This document shows positions 44,825 through 54,890 of a stretch of DNA of 64,000 nucleotides, piece after piece. Every line of letters begins with the position of its first letter. Within the stretch, counting starts at the first letter, position 1. The notes beneath the pieces were generated by a model. That model was not told the DNA's origin, searched no databases, and saw only the letters and a list, made by a program, of their open reading frames with translations. The position numbers and the translations under genes were made by a program. Source of the stretch: Pseudenterobacter timonensis. GTDB lineage: Bacteria; Pseudomonadota; Gammaproteobacteria; Enterobacterales; Enterobacteriaceae. Where the stretch lies: NCBI RefSeq assembly GCF_900021175.1, contig NZ_FCOP01000012.1:124001-188000 (forward strand), read 5' to 3'.

Positions 44825-44852
44825 AAAAACGCCCTTCCGAAGAGGAAGGGCG
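44825..44852 (-). terminator. Rho-independent terminator of fabI
   Basis: Stem CGCCCTTCC / GGAAGGGCG with loop GAAGA, followed by TTTTT on the minus strand, 8 bases beyond the fabI stop. Confidence 0.92.
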
Positions 44853-44859
44853 ATGGAGA

Positions 44860-45648
44860 TTATTTCAGTTCAAGCTCGTTCATGGCCGCGATGCTAAAGC
44901 CGCCGTCAACGTGAACCACTTCGCCGGAGATACCCGCGGAGAGATCGGAGCAGAGGAATGCAGCGGAGTTACCCACATCTTCGATGGTAACGGTACGACG
45001 AATCGGGGTTACCGCTTCGCAGTGCGCCAGCATTTTACGGAAATCTTTGATGCCGGATGCCGCCAGGGTGCGGATCGGGCCAGCAGAGATCGCGTTAACG
45101 CGCACGCCTTCCGGCCCCATCGCGTTCGCCATATAGCGCACGTTCGCTTCCAGAGATGCTTTCGCCAGACCCATTACGTTATAGTTAGGGATAGCACGCT
45201 CGGCGCCCAGGTATGAGAGGGTCAGCAGCGCAGCGCCCGGATTCAGCAGGCTGCGGCAAGATTTTGCCATCGCGACAAAGCTGTAGGAGCTGATATCGTG
45301 CGCGATTTTAAAGCCTTCGCGGGTTACCGCATTAACATAGTCACCATCCAGCTGATCGCCCGGGGCGAAACCGATGGAGTGAACGAAACCGTCAAATTTC
45401 GGCCATGTTTTTGCCAGTTCAGCAAACATGCCGTCGATGCTTTCGTCTTTGGCTACGTCGCATTCCAGCACGATGCTGGAGCCCAGCTGCGCGGCGAACT
45501 CTTCCACACGGCCTTTCAGCTTGTCGTTCTGGTAGGTGAACGCCAGCTCAGCGCCTTCGCGGTGCATAGCCTGTGCGATACCGTAGGCGATGGAGAGCTT
45601 GCTGGCAACGCCAGTCACCAGAATGCGCTTACCGGAAAGAAAACCCAT
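44860..45648 (-). CDS. fabI: Enoyl-[acyl-carrier-protein] reductase (NADH)
   Basis: Last reduction of each fatty-acid elongation cycle; target of triclosan. The 262-residue product is nearly identical to the E. coli enzyme, with the NADH-binding start [22 protein letters not shown] split over 2-23, Gly93 in the HSIGFAPGD segment (wild-type for triclosan sensitivity) and the catalytic Tyr156-x6-Lys163 region ([10 protein letters not shown]). The ATG at 45648 follows AAGGATTAAAG; seven upstream codons are open. Its own promoter lies in the gap upstream. Confidence 0.98.
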   Translation of the reverse strand: MGFLSGKRILVTGVASKLSIAYGIAQAMHREGAELAFTYQNDKLKGRVEEFAAQLGSSIVLECDVAKDESIDGMFAELAKTWPKFDGFVHSIGFAPGDQLDGDYVNAVTREGFKIAHDISSYSFVAMAKSCRSLLNPGAALLTLSYLGAERAIPNYNVMGLAKASLEANVRYMANAMGPEGVRVNAISAGPIRTLAASGIKDFRKMLAHCEAVTPIRRTVTIEDVGNSAAFLCSDLSAGISGEVVHVDGGFSIAAMNELELK

Positions 45649-46265
45649 AGCTTTAATCCTTATATTCATTGCTTGTTTTTGCCTTGTAAATCATAGCATT
45701 ACAGGCAGTATTTCAAAATCATTCGAAATTAGCCCGAAATTATATCCCACTCTCTGCCCTTTGTGTCACGCTATTTCTCATTCATTACCGTGACTTGCCT
45801 TCTGACAGGCCATTTCATCGGGCGGTTTCGCAGGATTGTTCGGGGTACGGACAGGGAAGCTATCCGCTTCGCCGCAGGAAGGGGACTGGCCTGTCGATAT
45901 CGTCTGGCATTCGATGAGTATATCACCGGGCTTCAGGTTAGCCTCCTCCAACCAGCGCGGAGAATGCGGTTTTTCTTTTCACAAAAGGGTTCAGGGACCG
46001 CTTTTTTCTGAAATTAACGCGCTGTAACTATTACATACAAGGAATTTAAATCATGTGGCAATTTTAAAATAACCTTTATTTATCGTGAGTCACAATAAGC
46101 GGTAAGACATTTAATTTTATGTTTTTGCGCAAAATATTTTTTAGTTCTTTTGGGGTGATTATATTTTTCTGGACCCTGCTGCGGATAATTTTCTCCTGCC
46201 GCTTGGCTCTGTTCAAATTCCCGATCATAATTAATTGCTCCTGTAGTCCAATAATGGAGAATTAT
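45649..46265. other. Accessory gap between fabI and the cysteine-rich gene
   Basis: A 617-base region where K-12 has ycjD, which is absent here. The right 240 bases are very AT-rich. On the minus strand 45778-45936 is a 52-codon open frame beginning with CTG preceded by GGAGGAGGC; it has no recognisable similarity and I do not call it a gene. The fabI promoter must lie near 45680-45760, and a promoter for the downstream gene is given separately. Confidence 0.6.
46203..46231 (+). promoter_or_regulatory. Putative sigma-70 promoter of the cysteine-rich gene
   Basis: TTGGCT (46203-46208), a 17-base spacer and CATAAT (46226-46231), about 35 bases before the start codon. The spacer is the normal 17 and lacks the dyad expected of a CueR-type copper promoter, so copper control is not visible. 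Confidence 0.45.
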
Positions 46266-46592
46266 ATGAACAAGAATTATCAGAACTGTATTGAGCTTTG
46301 CTATAAATGTGCTGCTGCCTGCGACAACTGCGCGACCTCCTGCCTGGGTGAAGAAAACGTAGCGATGATGGCTAACTGCATCCGCACCGATATGGAGTGC
46401 GCCGCCCTGTGTCGCCTCTCCGCCCAGCTAATGGCGATGGACAGCCAGTACAGTGCAGAGCTCTGCAAGCTCTGCGCAACCGCCTGTGAAGCCTGCGCGC
46501 AGGAGTGCGCCCGCCACGAACATGAGCATTGCCAGTATTGCGCGAAGATGTGCCGCGAATGTGCTGAAGCCTGCCATCAGATGGCTGCGTAA
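46266..46592 (+). CDS. Cysteine-rich four-helix-bundle copper-storage-type protein (DUF326/Csp)
   Basis: A 108-residue protein with 19 cysteines, most of them spaced CxxxC or CxxC along amphipathic helices (Cys 8, 12, 15, 19, 22, 26, 38, 45, 49, 67, 70, 74, 77, 81, 89, 92, 96, 99, 103), with His 84, 86 and 88 between two helices. This is the pattern of the DUF326 copper storage proteins Csp1/Csp3, which hold many Cu(I) ions inside a four-helix bundle. There is no signal peptide, so it would be the cytosolic Csp3 type. The upstream 49 open codons encode an unrelated hydrophobic stretch; the ATG at 46266 has GGAGA. It lies 7 bases before a tRNA-like gene. Copper binding is inferred. Confidence 0.85.
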   Translation: MNKNYQNCIELCYKCAAACDNCATSCLGEENVAMMANCIRTDMECAALCRLSAQLMAMDSQYSAELCKLCATACEACAQECARHEHEHCQYCAKMCRECAEACHQMAA

Positions 46593-46599
46593 TGAAAAA

Positions 46600-46676
46600 C
46601 CGCCATTAGCTTAACGGGGTAGAGCAAGGAGATTCTTCCTCTCTGGGTCGAGGTTCGAATCCTCGATGGCGGACCA
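46600..46676 (+). tRNA. tRNA-like gene with atypical anticodon arm, nominal anticodon UCU
   Basis: A 77-base cloverleaf can be drawn: acceptor CCGCCAT / ATGGCGG (7 of 7), TA, D-stem GCTT/GAGC, T-arm CGAGG-TTCGAAT-CCTCG (5 of 5), A73 and an encoded CCA. The anticodon stem is poor: AGGAG opposite CTCTC gives three Watson-Crick pairs, one G-U and one A-C. The loop ATTCTTC has U33 and a nominal UCU (Arg) anticodon but U at position 37 where a purine is expected. C1-G72 is also unusual for an arginine tRNA. It may be a degenerate or a specialised tRNA. A terminator follows about 110 bases later. Confidence 0.65.
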
Positions 46677-46785
46677 ATTTTCTGATGCCTGCATTATTAT
46701 TTTCGCGCCGCAACGTCTGGCGCATTGAAATAGGCCAGGCCGACAGGAACGCGATTATTAACACGATCCTGGCATACGCGTAAAT

Positions 46786-46811
46786 AAAAGCCTGAGTTAC
46801 CTCAGGCTTTT
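46786..46811. terminator. Bidirectional terminator between the tRNA-like gene and sapF
   Basis: Eleven-base stem AAAAGCCTGAG / CTCAGGCTTTT with loop TTAC. It can end the csp/tRNA-like transcript on the plus strand and the sap operon on the minus strand. Confidence 0.92.
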
Positions 46812-46824
46812 ATTTATCGGCGTT

Positions 46825-47631
46825 TTACCGATCCTTACGCCAGGCATCGGCGGTCAGCGCTTCACCAAAATGACCGGCAATCAGCCGTTTTGTCAGATCG
46901 TGCAGAGGTGAGGCGAGGACATCCGCCGTGCTGCCGCGCTCCACCACTTCTCCCTGATGCATCACCAGTACCTGGTCGCTGATATGTTTCATCATTCCGA
47001 GATGCTGGGTGACATAGATATAGGAAATACCCTGTTTCTCCTGCAACTCCAGCATCAGGTTAATCAGCTGCGAGCGCATCGACATATCCAGCGAGGCCAG
47101 CGCTTCGTCAGCGATAATCACCTTCGGGCGCAGAATCAGCGCCCGTGCCAGCCCCAGACGCTGTTTCTGACCCGGCGCCAGCATGTGCGGGTAATAGCTG
47201 ACGTGATCCGGCAGGAGGCCAACCATGCGTAGCGTCTCCACTATCCGCTTGCGGCGGGCTTCTGGCGCCAGATCGGTGTTCAGCCGCAGCGGGAAGTCGA
47301 GGATCTGCGAGATGCGCTGACGCGGATTAAGGGAGGTGGAAGGATCCTGAAAAATCATGCGGATGCGCTGGCTTCTGAAGGAGTAGTCGCCAAACGACAG
47401 CAGGTGGTCATCAATCACCACCTCGCCAGCGCTTGGCTCCACCATGCCAGCAAGCATCTTGGCCAGCGTCGATTTTCCTGAACCGTTTTCACCGATAATC
47501 GCCAGCGTCTGTTTTTCCCGCAGGGTGAAGCTGAGCGGCTTCACCGCCTCCACCAACTGACGATGGAACAGGCCGGTGCGATAGCGGAACGTTTTCGCCA
47601 GGTTACGCACTTCCAGCAGCGTTTCTACCAT
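46825..47631 (-). CDS. sapF: SapF, ABC transporter ATP-binding protein
   Basis: The 268-residue ATPase has Walker A GENGSGKST at about 48-56, Walker B VIIADEALASLD and a conserved switch His in VTQHLG. The usual LSGGQ signature is replaced by LAPGQ in MLAPGQKQR, a variant also seen in E. coli SapF. It is the last gene of sapABCDF, one base after sapD. The complex was described in Salmonella for antimicrobial-peptide resistance; in E. coli sapBCDF encode a putrescine exporter and SapD supports Trk potassium uptake. Confidence 0.96.
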   Translation of the reverse strand: MVETLLEVRNLAKTFRYRTGLFHRQLVEAVKPLSFTLREKQTLAIIGENGSGKSTLAKMLAGMVEPSAGEVVIDDHLLSFGDYSFRSQRIRMIFQDPSTSLNPRQRISQILDFPLRLNTDLAPEARRKRIVETLRMVGLLPDHVSYYPHMLAPGQKQRLGLARALILRPKVIIADEALASLDMSMRSQLINLMLELQEKQGISYIYVTQHLGMMKHISDQVLVMHQGEVVERGSTADVLASPLHDLTKRLIAGHFGEALTADAWRKDR

Positions 47632-47632
47632 C

Positions 47633-48625
47633 TCACTCTTTCTCCATGTTCAGCGGGAAATGACAGGCGAAAAGGTGATTCTTTGCGCCAGCAAGCCGGG
47701 GCGTTTCGATGCATTTGCGCTGGGCGTAAGGGCAGCGTGGCCCCAGACGGCAGCCTATGGGCAGCGATTCCAGCAGCGGAATCGCCCCCGGCAGCGTGTT
47801 CAGGCGGCTTTTATGCGGCATGGGGCTGCCAAAATCGGGGATAGCGCGGATCAGCGCCTGCGTGTAAGGGTGGTGCGGAATCGCAATCAGCTCCTCGCTG
47901 CCGGCGGTCTCGACCGTCTGCCCGCAATACATTACATCGATCTTATCCGCCCATTTGCTCAGCATCTGCAGGTCATGGCTAATCAGCAAAATGGTGGTGT
48001 TGTTGTTCTGGTTAAGACGCGTCAGCAGACGGAAAATCTGCGCCTGGGTGGTCGGCTCCATGGCGTTGGTCGGTTCATCCGCAATCAGCAGACGCGGCTG
48101 GTTCGCCAGCGCAATGGCGATCATCACCTTCTGACACTCGCCATCGGTCAGCTCATAGGGAAAGCTGCGCATCGCATCCTTATGATCTTTTATGCCGACG
48201 CGGTGCAAAAGTTCGATGGCGCGACGCTTGCGCCAGCCAAAGCGCTGCCACCAGCGCCCCTTGTAGGTCCAGCCGGGGATATTCTGCATCAGCTGTTTAC
48301 CCACGCGCTCGGAGGGGTCGAGACAGGATTGCGGCTCCTGGAAGATCATGGAGACGTTATGGCCCACCAGACGACGGCGTTCACGCTGCGACAACCGCAG
48401 CAGATCGATATCATCGAAGCGCATCCTGTCCGCCGTCACGCGCCAGTTATCTTTGGCAACGCCACATATCGCCTTGGCGATCAGGCTTTTACCGGAGCCC
48501 GATTCGCCCACCAGCCCGCGTATTTCCCCTTCGCTAAGGGTTATGCTGACGCGGTCGACCGCTTTAACCCAGCCTTCAGAGGTCTTAAATTCGATGGTCA
48601 GGTTGCGGATATCAAGTAACGGCAT
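47633..48625 (-). CDS. sapD: SapD, ABC transporter ATP-binding protein
   Basis: The 330-residue ATPase of the oligopeptide/nickel type, with Walker A GESGSGKS at about 40-47, Q-loop [11 protein letters not shown], a degenerate signature TDGECQK, Walker [14 protein letters not shown] and the C-terminal cysteine cluster ([11 protein letters not shown] and FACHFP) typical of this subfamily. A 50-codon upstream open stretch is ignored in favour of the ATG at 48625, which overlaps the sapC stop by one base (TAATG). In E. coli SapD also confers ATP dependence on TrkH/TrkG. Confidence 0.96.
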   Translation of the reverse strand: MPLLDIRNLTIEFKTSEGWVKAVDRVSITLSEGEIRGLVGESGSGKSLIAKAICGVAKDNWRVTADRMRFDDIDLLRLSQRERRRLVGHNVSMIFQEPQSCLDPSERVGKQLMQNIPGWTYKGRWWQRFGWRKRRAIELLHRVGIKDHKDAMRSFPYELTDGECQKVMIAIALANQPRLLIADEPTNAMEPTTQAQIFRLLTRLNQNNNTTILLISHDLQMLSKWADKIDVMYCGQTVETAGSEELIAIPHHPYTQALIRAIPDFGSPMPHKSRLNTLPGAIPLLESLPIGCRLGPRCPYAQRKCIETPRLAGAKNHLFACHFPLNMEKE

Positions 48626-49515
48626 TATTCCACCCCCGCGTTGATGGCCCGGCGGATACCATCGCCCAGCAGATTTATCAGCAGTACGCTGACCATAATG
48701 GCCGCGCCCGGCAGCATGACCGTCCAGGGGGCGACGTAGATAAGTTCCAGCGCGTCGCCCAGCATGGCGCCCCATTCCGGTGACGGAAGCTGGGCACCCA
48801 GGTCGAGAAAGCCGAGCGCGGCGATATCGAGAATCGCCATCGACAGCGCGCGGGTGATCTCCGTGACCAGACCCGCCGCAATGTTCGGCAGAATGGCAAA
48901 CCAGAGAATATTGAGCGTGGTGGCGCCGTCGAGTCGCGCGGCGACGACATACTCTTTTTCCAGCTCGTCATGAACCATGCTGTAGACCGAACGAACCATG
49001 CGCGGCAGCAGCGCCAGCCAGACGGCGAACATAGCGTGCGACAGATGCGGCCCGGCAAAGGCGACCACGATAATCGCCAGCAGCAGGGAAGGGATGGAGA
49101 GCAGGGTATCGAGAATATGGTTCAGCACCGCCGAGCGCAGGCCGCGCGTGGCCCCCGCGACGATACCCAGCGCCAGCCCGCAGAGCGTGGCGGCCAGCGT
49201 CACCATAAATGCGCCCCCGACGGTGGGCGCCGCGCCGCTGAGCAGGCGGCTCAGCACATCACGCCCCAGATCGTCGGTGCCTAAAAAGAACGACACTTCC
49301 CCGTAGCGCGACCAGGAGGGCGGCAGCAGCTGATAGCCGAGAAACTGCTGATCGATACCGTAAGGCGCAAACCATCTGCCAAAGAGGCAGAGCAGCGCCA
49401 GCCCGCCGCAGCCGTAGAGGCCAATCATCGCCGGGGCGTCACTATAAAACTTGCGCCAGACGGTGCGTAGCGCGCCGGGGGTACGCTTTTCTCTGTAGAC
49501 GCTATCGTAGGGCAT
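48625..49515 (-). CDS. sapC: SapC, ABC transporter permease
   Basis: A 296-residue inner-membrane permease of the dipeptide/oligopeptide type with an N-terminal helix (about 30-50) after a hydrophilic segment, and the EAA-like loop [21 protein letters not shown] at about 200-220 that contacts the ATPases. Length equals E. coli SapC. It overlaps sapB by 14 bases and sapD by one, so translation is tightly coupled. Confidence 0.95.
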   Translation of the reverse strand: MPYDSVYREKRTPGALRTVWRKFYSDAPAMIGLYGCGGLALLCLFGRWFAPYGIDQQFLGYQLLPPSWSRYGEVSFFLGTDDLGRDVLSRLLSGAAPTVGGAFMVTLAATLCGLALGIVAGATRGLRSAVLNHILDTLLSIPSLLLAIIVVAFAGPHLSHAMFAVWLALLPRMVRSVYSMVHDELEKEYVVAARLDGATTLNILWFAILPNIAAGLVTEITRALSMAILDIAALGFLDLGAQLPSPEWGAMLGDALELIYVAPWTVMLPGAAIMVSVLLINLLGDGIRRAINAGVE

Positions 49516-50467
49516 ACCATTCCTTATGTTTCAACGGGTTGGCCATAGCACCCAAAATATCGGAAATCACGTTAACAATAATGACCAGCGAACCAATCAC
49601 CATCACACCGGCTGAGATAGCGGCGTAGTCCTGCTGACGAATGGCGTTGATCAGCCAGCGGCCCAGCCCGGGCCAGCTAAAGACCATCTCGGTGATCATC
49701 GCCAGCGTCAGCATGGTGGAAAATTGCAGGCCCAGGCGGGGGATGACCGGCGGCAGCGCATTATGCAGCACGTGGCGGCGCAAAATGGTGAGGCGCGACA
49801 GCCCGCGCGTGGCGGCGGCTTTGACGTAGTTTTGATCAAACACCTCGATGGTGCTGATGCGCATCAGGCGGATCACCTCGGTGGTGGGGGCGACGGCAAG
49901 CGTCAGAACCGGCAGCACCATATGGCTAACGGCGCTGACAATCATCTCGTGACGCCAGGGAGAGTCGGAGAGCCAGGCATCGATGATGGCGAATCCGGTC
50001 ACGCTTTTAACCGTGTACAACAGATCAAAACGCCCGGAGACCGGCAGCCAGCCAAGCGTCAGGGAGAAAAAGAGCGTCAGCAGCAGCGCCAGCCAGAACA
50101 CCGGGATGGAAAAGCCAATCAGCGCCAGCGCGCTGATGAGCTTGTCCTGCCATTTATTACGCGTGATACCCGCCAGCATACCCACCGGGATACCCACCAG
50201 CAGGGCAAAGCTGAACGCCAGGATGCAGAGCTCCATGGTCGCCGGAAAGACCTCTTTCAGCTGCTCGGAGATAAGCTGGCCGTTAATGCTTGAGACGCCA
50301 AAATCAAAATGCAGAACCCCTTCAAACCAGAAGAGCCACGCATCTCCCAGGGAGGAGCCCTGTAGCGGCGCGTGCGGAGTAAAATAGCTCAGGCTAAAGC
50401 CGACAAAGGTCAACAGAAAGAGGGTGACCAGCAACAGCAGCAGACGACGCAGGGTAAAAATGATCAT
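49502..50467 (-). CDS. sapB: SapB, ABC transporter permease
   Basis: A 321-residue permease, the DppB-like partner of SapC. It begins with the typical [20 protein letters not shown] helix, contains the cytoplasmic EAA loop with [22 protein letters not shown] split around residue 230, and ends [12 protein letters not shown] as in E. coli. Its ATG overlaps the sapA stop by 4 bases (ATGA). Confidence 0.96.
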   Translation of the reverse strand: MIIFTLRRLLLLLVTLFLLTFVGFSLSYFTPHAPLQGSSLGDAWLFWFEGVLHFDFGVSSINGQLISEQLKEVFPATMELCILAFSFALLVGIPVGMLAGITRNKWQDKLISALALIGFSIPVFWLALLLTLFFSLTLGWLPVSGRFDLLYTVKSVTGFAIIDAWLSDSPWRHEMIVSAVSHMVLPVLTLAVAPTTEVIRLMRISTIEVFDQNYVKAAATRGLSRLTILRRHVLHNALPPVIPRLGLQFSTMLTLAMITEMVFSWPGLGRWLINAIRQQDYAAISAGVMVIGSLVIIVNVISDILGAMANPLKHKEWYALR

Positions 50468-52116
50468 GGTTTTTTCGCCTCTTCTACTTCTTTTACTTCT
50501 TTCTCGCGCGACACCCCGGCAAACGAGGCGTTACCGAACGGGCTCAGTACCAGTCCCTTAATATCGTAACGGTAGGCCTGCAGACGCAGCGAGGAGGCCA
50601 GCGGCAGAATGGGGAGCTCGGTCGCCAGAATATCCTGCGCTTCATCGTAGGCCTCAATGCGGGAGGCGAGCTGCTGGGAGGAGAGCGCTTTCTGCAGCAC
50701 GCTATCGAACTGGCGGTGACACCAGTGCGCGTAGTTGGTCTGCGAGTCGATGGCGGCGCAGCTCAGCAGCGGCCGTAAAAAGCTGTCAGGATCGTTACTG
50801 TCGGTCGACCAGCCTGAAAGGGTCAGGTCGTGATTCATATCCATCAGACGCGCTTCCTGAAAGCGGCCCTCCACGGGGACGATGACTACGTTCACGCCCA
50901 CCTGAGCCATATCCGCCTGGATAAGCTCGGCTGTCTTTAACGGGCTCGGGTTCCACGCCTGGGAGCTGGTAGGCACCCACAGCTGGAGCGTCAGATTGTC
51001 GGCGCCCAGGGCATGAAGCTGTTCCCGCGCTTTCGCCGGATTATATTCCGTGATTGTCGCTTCGCTGTCGTAGGCCCACGAGGCGCGGGGCAGGATCGAG
51101 GCGGCCGTTTCGGCGGTACCGTAGTAGATCGACTGCATCAGCCGCTGATTATTAATCGCCAGCGCCAGCGCGTGGCGCACCGCCGGATTGTTGAGCGGCG
51201 GCTTATTGGTATTGAAGGCCAGGTAGGCGATGTTCATGCCGGGGCGCAGCGTCAGGCGCAGACGCGGATCGTCGCGCAGGATGGTGAGCTGGCTGGCCGC
51301 AGGCCAGGCGAGGACGTCGCATTCGCCGGTTAACAGTTTTGAAATCCTGCCGGTGCCGCCGGAGCCGAGATCGACCACCACCTGCGGCATCAGCGGTTTG
51401 CCGCGCCAGAAATGGTCGTGGCGTTGCAGGCGAATATACTGGCCCGCACGATACTCCTCCAGCTGGAACGGGCCGGTTCCCACCGGCTGACGATCAAGCT
51501 GTTCCTGGCGGTCCTGCTTCGCCAACTGCGTTGCATATTCTGCGGACATCACCGACGCGTAGTGGGTGGCAAGATGCCAGAGGAAGGAGGCATCCGGGCG
51601 CGCGAGGGTAAATTCCACGGTATGGCTGTCGATTTTACGCACGCTTTTTACCGTATCGGCAAATTGCAGGCTGTCAAAATAGGGGAAGGCGTCGCCGTTG
51701 ACGTTATGCCAGGGATGGTTGCGATCAAAGATACGCTGGAAGGTAAAGACTACGTCGTCGGCGTTGAGCCTGCGGCTCGGTTTAAACCAGGGGGTGGTCT
51801 GGAACTGCACATCTTTTCGCAGATGAAAGCGGTAGCTGGCGCCGTTATCCAGCACCTCCCAGCTCTCCGCCAGTTCAGGCACCAGTCGATAGGTATAGGG
51901 ATCAACATCCAGCAGACGATCGTAAAGCTGGGCGGCAAGGGTGTCGACGATCAATCCGCTTCCTGCCTTTTGCGGATTGAAGGTATTCACCTGTCCGTTG
52001 ACACAATAGACGAAGCCGCTGTCGCGGATATCAGGCAGCGCTTCCTGCTGCGGGGCAGCAAAAGCCTGGCCGCTGAACAGGCAGAGCGCAATCAGAGACG
52101 ATAAAACCAGACGCAT
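50464..52116 (-). CDS. sapA: SapA, periplasmic substrate-binding protein
   Basis: A 550-residue solute-binding protein of the dipeptide-binding (SBP5) family, with a signal peptide [20 protein letters not shown] and the domain starting at [20 protein letters not shown]. The motif [14 protein letters not shown] segment near residue 85 is the family signature. The open frame starts eight codons earlier with TTG; the ATG at 52116 gives the E. coli-like signal peptide. No strong ribosome-binding site is visible for either start. First gene of sapABCDF; pspF ends 87 bases upstream in the same direction with no clear terminator between. Confidence 0.94.
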   Translation of the reverse strand: MRLVLSSLIALCLFSGQAFAAPQQEALPDIRDSGFVYCVNGQVNTFNPQKAGSGLIVDTLAAQLYDRLLDVDPYTYRLVPELAESWEVLDNGASYRFHLRKDVQFQTTPWFKPSRRLNADDVVFTFQRIFDRNHPWHNVNGDAFPYFDSLQFADTVKSVRKIDSHTVEFTLARPDASFLWHLATHYASVMSAEYATQLAKQDRQEQLDRQPVGTGPFQLEEYRAGQYIRLQRHDHFWRGKPLMPQVVVDLGSGGTGRISKLLTGECDVLAWPAASQLTILRDDPRLRLTLRPGMNIAYLAFNTNKPPLNNPAVRHALALAINNQRLMQSIYYGTAETAASILPRASWAYDSEATITEYNPAKAREQLHALGADNLTLQLWVPTSSQAWNPSPLKTAELIQADMAQVGVNVVIVPVEGRFQEARLMDMNHDLTLSGWSTDSNDPDSFLRPLLSCAAIDSQTNYAHWCHRQFDSVLQKALSSQQLASRIEAYDEAQDILATELPILPLASSLRLQAYRYDIKGLVLSPFGNASFAGVSREKEVKEVEEAKKP

Positions 52117-52203
52117 ATTTTTTAAGGTTTTTAGGTTCAATCTGCAAAGTGTATCGCACTTACGCCTGCTTCGTAAAAATGTCTGCGATAACTGTTGATA
52201 TTG

Positions 52204-53169
52204 TCAGCGGATCTGATGTTTTTTCAGCAATGCACGCAGCTGATGGTAGGTGAGCCCGAGCAGTTCCGCCGCCCGCTTCTGGTTAAAGCGGGCCGTCTCC
52301 AGACTCGCCTCAAGCAGCGTTTTTTCCTGCTCATGCTGAAACTGGCGCAGATTCAGCGGCAGGGTGGGACCGTCGGGGGAGCGCTCCGGCGCGGCCGGAC
52401 GCCTGAACGGATCGATAATTATCTCATCCAGCGGTGAATCGCTGCTGCCGTGGCGATAGACAGAGCGCTCGACCACGTTCTTCAGCTCGCGGATATTTCC
52501 GGGCCAGCGATAGTGCTGCAGCGTGTCACGCGCCCGCTCGCTGAAGCCCGCGAACAGCGGCAGGCCCAGCTCGCGGCACATCTGAATGGCAAATTGCTCC
52601 GCCAGCAGCATGATATCCCCCTGGCGTTCGCGAAGGGGCGGCAGCAGCACCACGTCAAAGGCCAGCCGATCAAGCAGGTCGGCGCGGAACATTCCTTCTG
52701 CCACCTTTTGCGGCAGATCTTCATTGGTGGCGCACACCAGCCTGACGTTGACCTGCAACGGCTGGCTGCCGCCCACGCGTTCCAGTTCGCCATACTCGAT
52801 CACCCGCAGCAGCTTTTCCTGTACCAGCATCGGGGCGGTGGCCAGCTCATCCAGAAACAGCGTGCCGCCATCGGCCCGTTCAAAGCGGCCAGGATGGCGC
52901 TTTTGCGCCCCGGTAAAGGCCCCCGCTTCATGGCCAAACAGTTCACTGTCGAGAAGGTTTTCATTCAGCGCGGCGCAGTTGAGGGAGATAAACGGCCCAT
53001 CCCAGCGCCGGGACAGGTAGTGCAGCCGGTTGGCGATAAGCTCCTTGCCGGTGCCGCGCTCTCCGATGATGAGCACCGGCTTATTAAGCGGCGCCAGGCG
53101 GGAGACCTGCTCCAGCATCTCCAGAAAAACGTTATCTTCTCCCAGCAGCGTATCTTTAAACTCAGCCAT
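52204..53169 (-). CDS. pspF: PspF, sigma-54 enhancer-binding activator of the psp operon
   Basis: A 321-residue AAA+ activator without an N-terminal regulatory domain, as usual for PspF. It shows Walker A GERGTGKE at 36-43, the sigma-54-contacting GAFTGA loop at 83-88, Walker B GTLFLDEL with Asp107-Glu108, the arginine fingers region, and a C-terminal Fis-type helix-turn-helix (NQKRAAELLGLTYHQLRALLKK). It is inhibited by binding PspA. The ATG at 53169 gives E. coli-like MAEFKD; another ATG five codons upstream is possible. Divergent from pspA. Confidence 0.96.
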   Translation of the reverse strand: MAEFKDTLLGEDNVFLEMLEQVSRLAPLNKPVLIIGERGTGKELIANRLHYLSRRWDGPFISLNCAALNENLLDSELFGHEAGAFTGAQKRHPGRFERADGGTLFLDELATAPMLVQEKLLRVIEYGELERVGGSQPLQVNVRLVCATNEDLPQKVAEGMFRADLLDRLAFDVVLLPPLRERQGDIMLLAEQFAIQMCRELGLPLFAGFSERARDTLQHYRWPGNIRELKNVVERSVYRHGSSDSPLDEIIIDPFRRPAAPERSPDGPTLPLNLRQFQHEQEKTLLEASLETARFNQKRAAELLGLTYHQLRALLKKHQIR

Positions 53170-53267
53170 GATGAAATTCGCCATCCGTTAGTGATATTGA
53201 CCAGGTAAGCTTAGGTTCGGGCTGGCGTAAAATCAACCAGATTCTTTAAAATCAATAAGATAAAAAG

Positions 53268-53284
53268 TTGGCACGCAGTTTGTA
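53268..53284 (+). promoter_or_regulatory. Sigma-54 promoter of pspABCD
   Basis: TTGGCACGCAGTTTGTA: the -24 GG and the -12 TTGT element match the E. coli pspA promoter, 52 bases ahead of the pspA start. PspF sites should lie in the 53190-53260 stretch; AT-rich blocks there are suitable for IHF, but I do not assign exact sites. Confidence 0.92.
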
Positions 53285-53293
53285 TTAACGTAA

Positions 53294-54004
<711 letters not shown>

Positions 54005-54057
54005 TAATTGAGGCGGCACCTCGCGTGCCGCAACGCATCGTAAGACAAGGAGTACCT

Positions 54058-54282
54058 ATGAGCGCCCTTTTTCTGGCCATACCCCTGACCCTCTTCGTGC
54101 TGTTTGTGCTGCCGATCTGGTTATGGCTGCACTATAACAATCGATCTTCCGGCCGTGACCTGACGCAAAACGAAAAGCAGCGCCTGGCGCAGCTGACGGA
54201 AGAGGCGGGCAGAATGCGCGAGCGTATCCAGGCGCTGGAGGCGATTCTGGACGCGGAACATCCGAACTGGAGGGAACGTTAA
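54058..54282 (+). CDS. pspB: PspB, phage shock protein B
   Basis: A 74-residue inner-membrane protein with one N-terminal helix (about 3-24) and a cytoplasmic coiled coil (LTQNEKQRLAQLTEEA and RMRERIQALEAILD). With PspC it senses membrane stress and releases PspF from PspA. The ATG at 54058 follows AAGGAG; its stop overlaps the pspC start by one base. Confidence 0.97.
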   Translation: MSALFLAIPLTLFVLFVLPIWLWLHYNNRSSGRDLTQNEKQRLAQLTEEAGRMRERIQALEAILDAEHPNWRER

Positions 54283-54641
54283 TGGCTGGACTAAACTTGA
54301 AAAAGAAACTGTGGCGTATCCCCCAGCAGGGAATGGTGCGCGGTGTCTGTGCCGGGATCGCGCATTATCTGGATGTGCCGGTGAAGCTGGTCCGGGTGGT
54401 GACGGTGCTCTCCATCTTCTTTGGACTGGCCTTCTTTACCCTGGTGGCCTATGTCGCGCTGGCGTTTGTGCTGGATCCCATGCCCGAAGGGGCCGAGAAC
54501 GGCGAAGCGGAACCCACCAGCAGCGAGCTGCTGGACGCGGTTGACGCCGAACTGACAGCGGGAGAGCGGCGGTTGCGCGATATGGAACGTTACGTGACAT
54601 CCGATACCTTTACGCTGCGCAGCCGTTTTCGCCAGCTTTAG
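54282..54641 (+). CDS. pspC: PspC, phage shock protein C
   Basis: A 119-residue protein of the PspC family with the basic N-terminus KKKLWRIPQQGMVRGVCAGIA, a transmembrane helix at about 38-63 and a charged, leucine-zipper-like C-terminal region. Equal in length to E. coli PspC. It acts with PspB on PspA and also helps against secretin toxicity in related species. Coupled to pspB by a TAATG overlap. Confidence 0.97.
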   Translation: MAGLNLKKKLWRIPQQGMVRGVCAGIAHYLDVPVKLVRVVTVLSIFFGLAFFTLVAYVALAFVLDPMPEGAENGEAEPTSSELLDAVDAELTAGERRLRDMERYVTSDTFTLRSRFRQL

Positions 54642-54653
54642 AGGAGTGAAAAG

Positions 54654-54875
54654 ATGAGTCAAAAGTGGCAACAGGCCGGTCGGAAAGTGAAACCGGGCCT
54701 CAAAATCGCCGGCAAATTGGTCTTACTGACCGCCCTGCGTTACGGCCCGGCAGGCGTGGCAGGGTGGGCGGTCAAATCGGTTGCCCGCAAGCCAGTCAGA
54801 ATGCTTCTGGCCGTTGCGCTGGAGCCGCTGCTGACACGCGCTGCGCGCCGGGTTTCTAAGCGCTTTTCGCGCTAA
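54654..54875 (+). CDS. pspD: PspD, phage shock protein D
   Basis: A 73-residue basic peripheral membrane protein ([21 protein letters not shown] core), equal in length to E. coli PspD. It follows pspC by 12 bases. pspE, the periplasmic rhodanese that ends the E. coli operon, is absent: the next gene is ycjM. Confidence 0.95.
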   Translation: MSQKWQQAGRKVKPGLKIAGKLVLLTALRYGPAGVAGWAVKSVARKPVRMLLAVALEPLLTRAARRVSKRFSR

Positions 54876-54890
54876 CTTCTCGCCCGAACC

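Noticed and set aside
45763-46011. 82-codon plus-strand frame in the fabI upstream region
   Set aside because: No ribosome-binding site, no similarity, and mixed composition; treated as non-coding.
46119-46265. N-terminal extension of the cysteine-rich protein
   Set aside because: The open frame includes 49 extra codons encoding a hydrophobic segment, but there is no ribosome-binding site at 46119, the DNA is AT-rich like a promoter, and a good GGAGA precedes the ATG at 46266.
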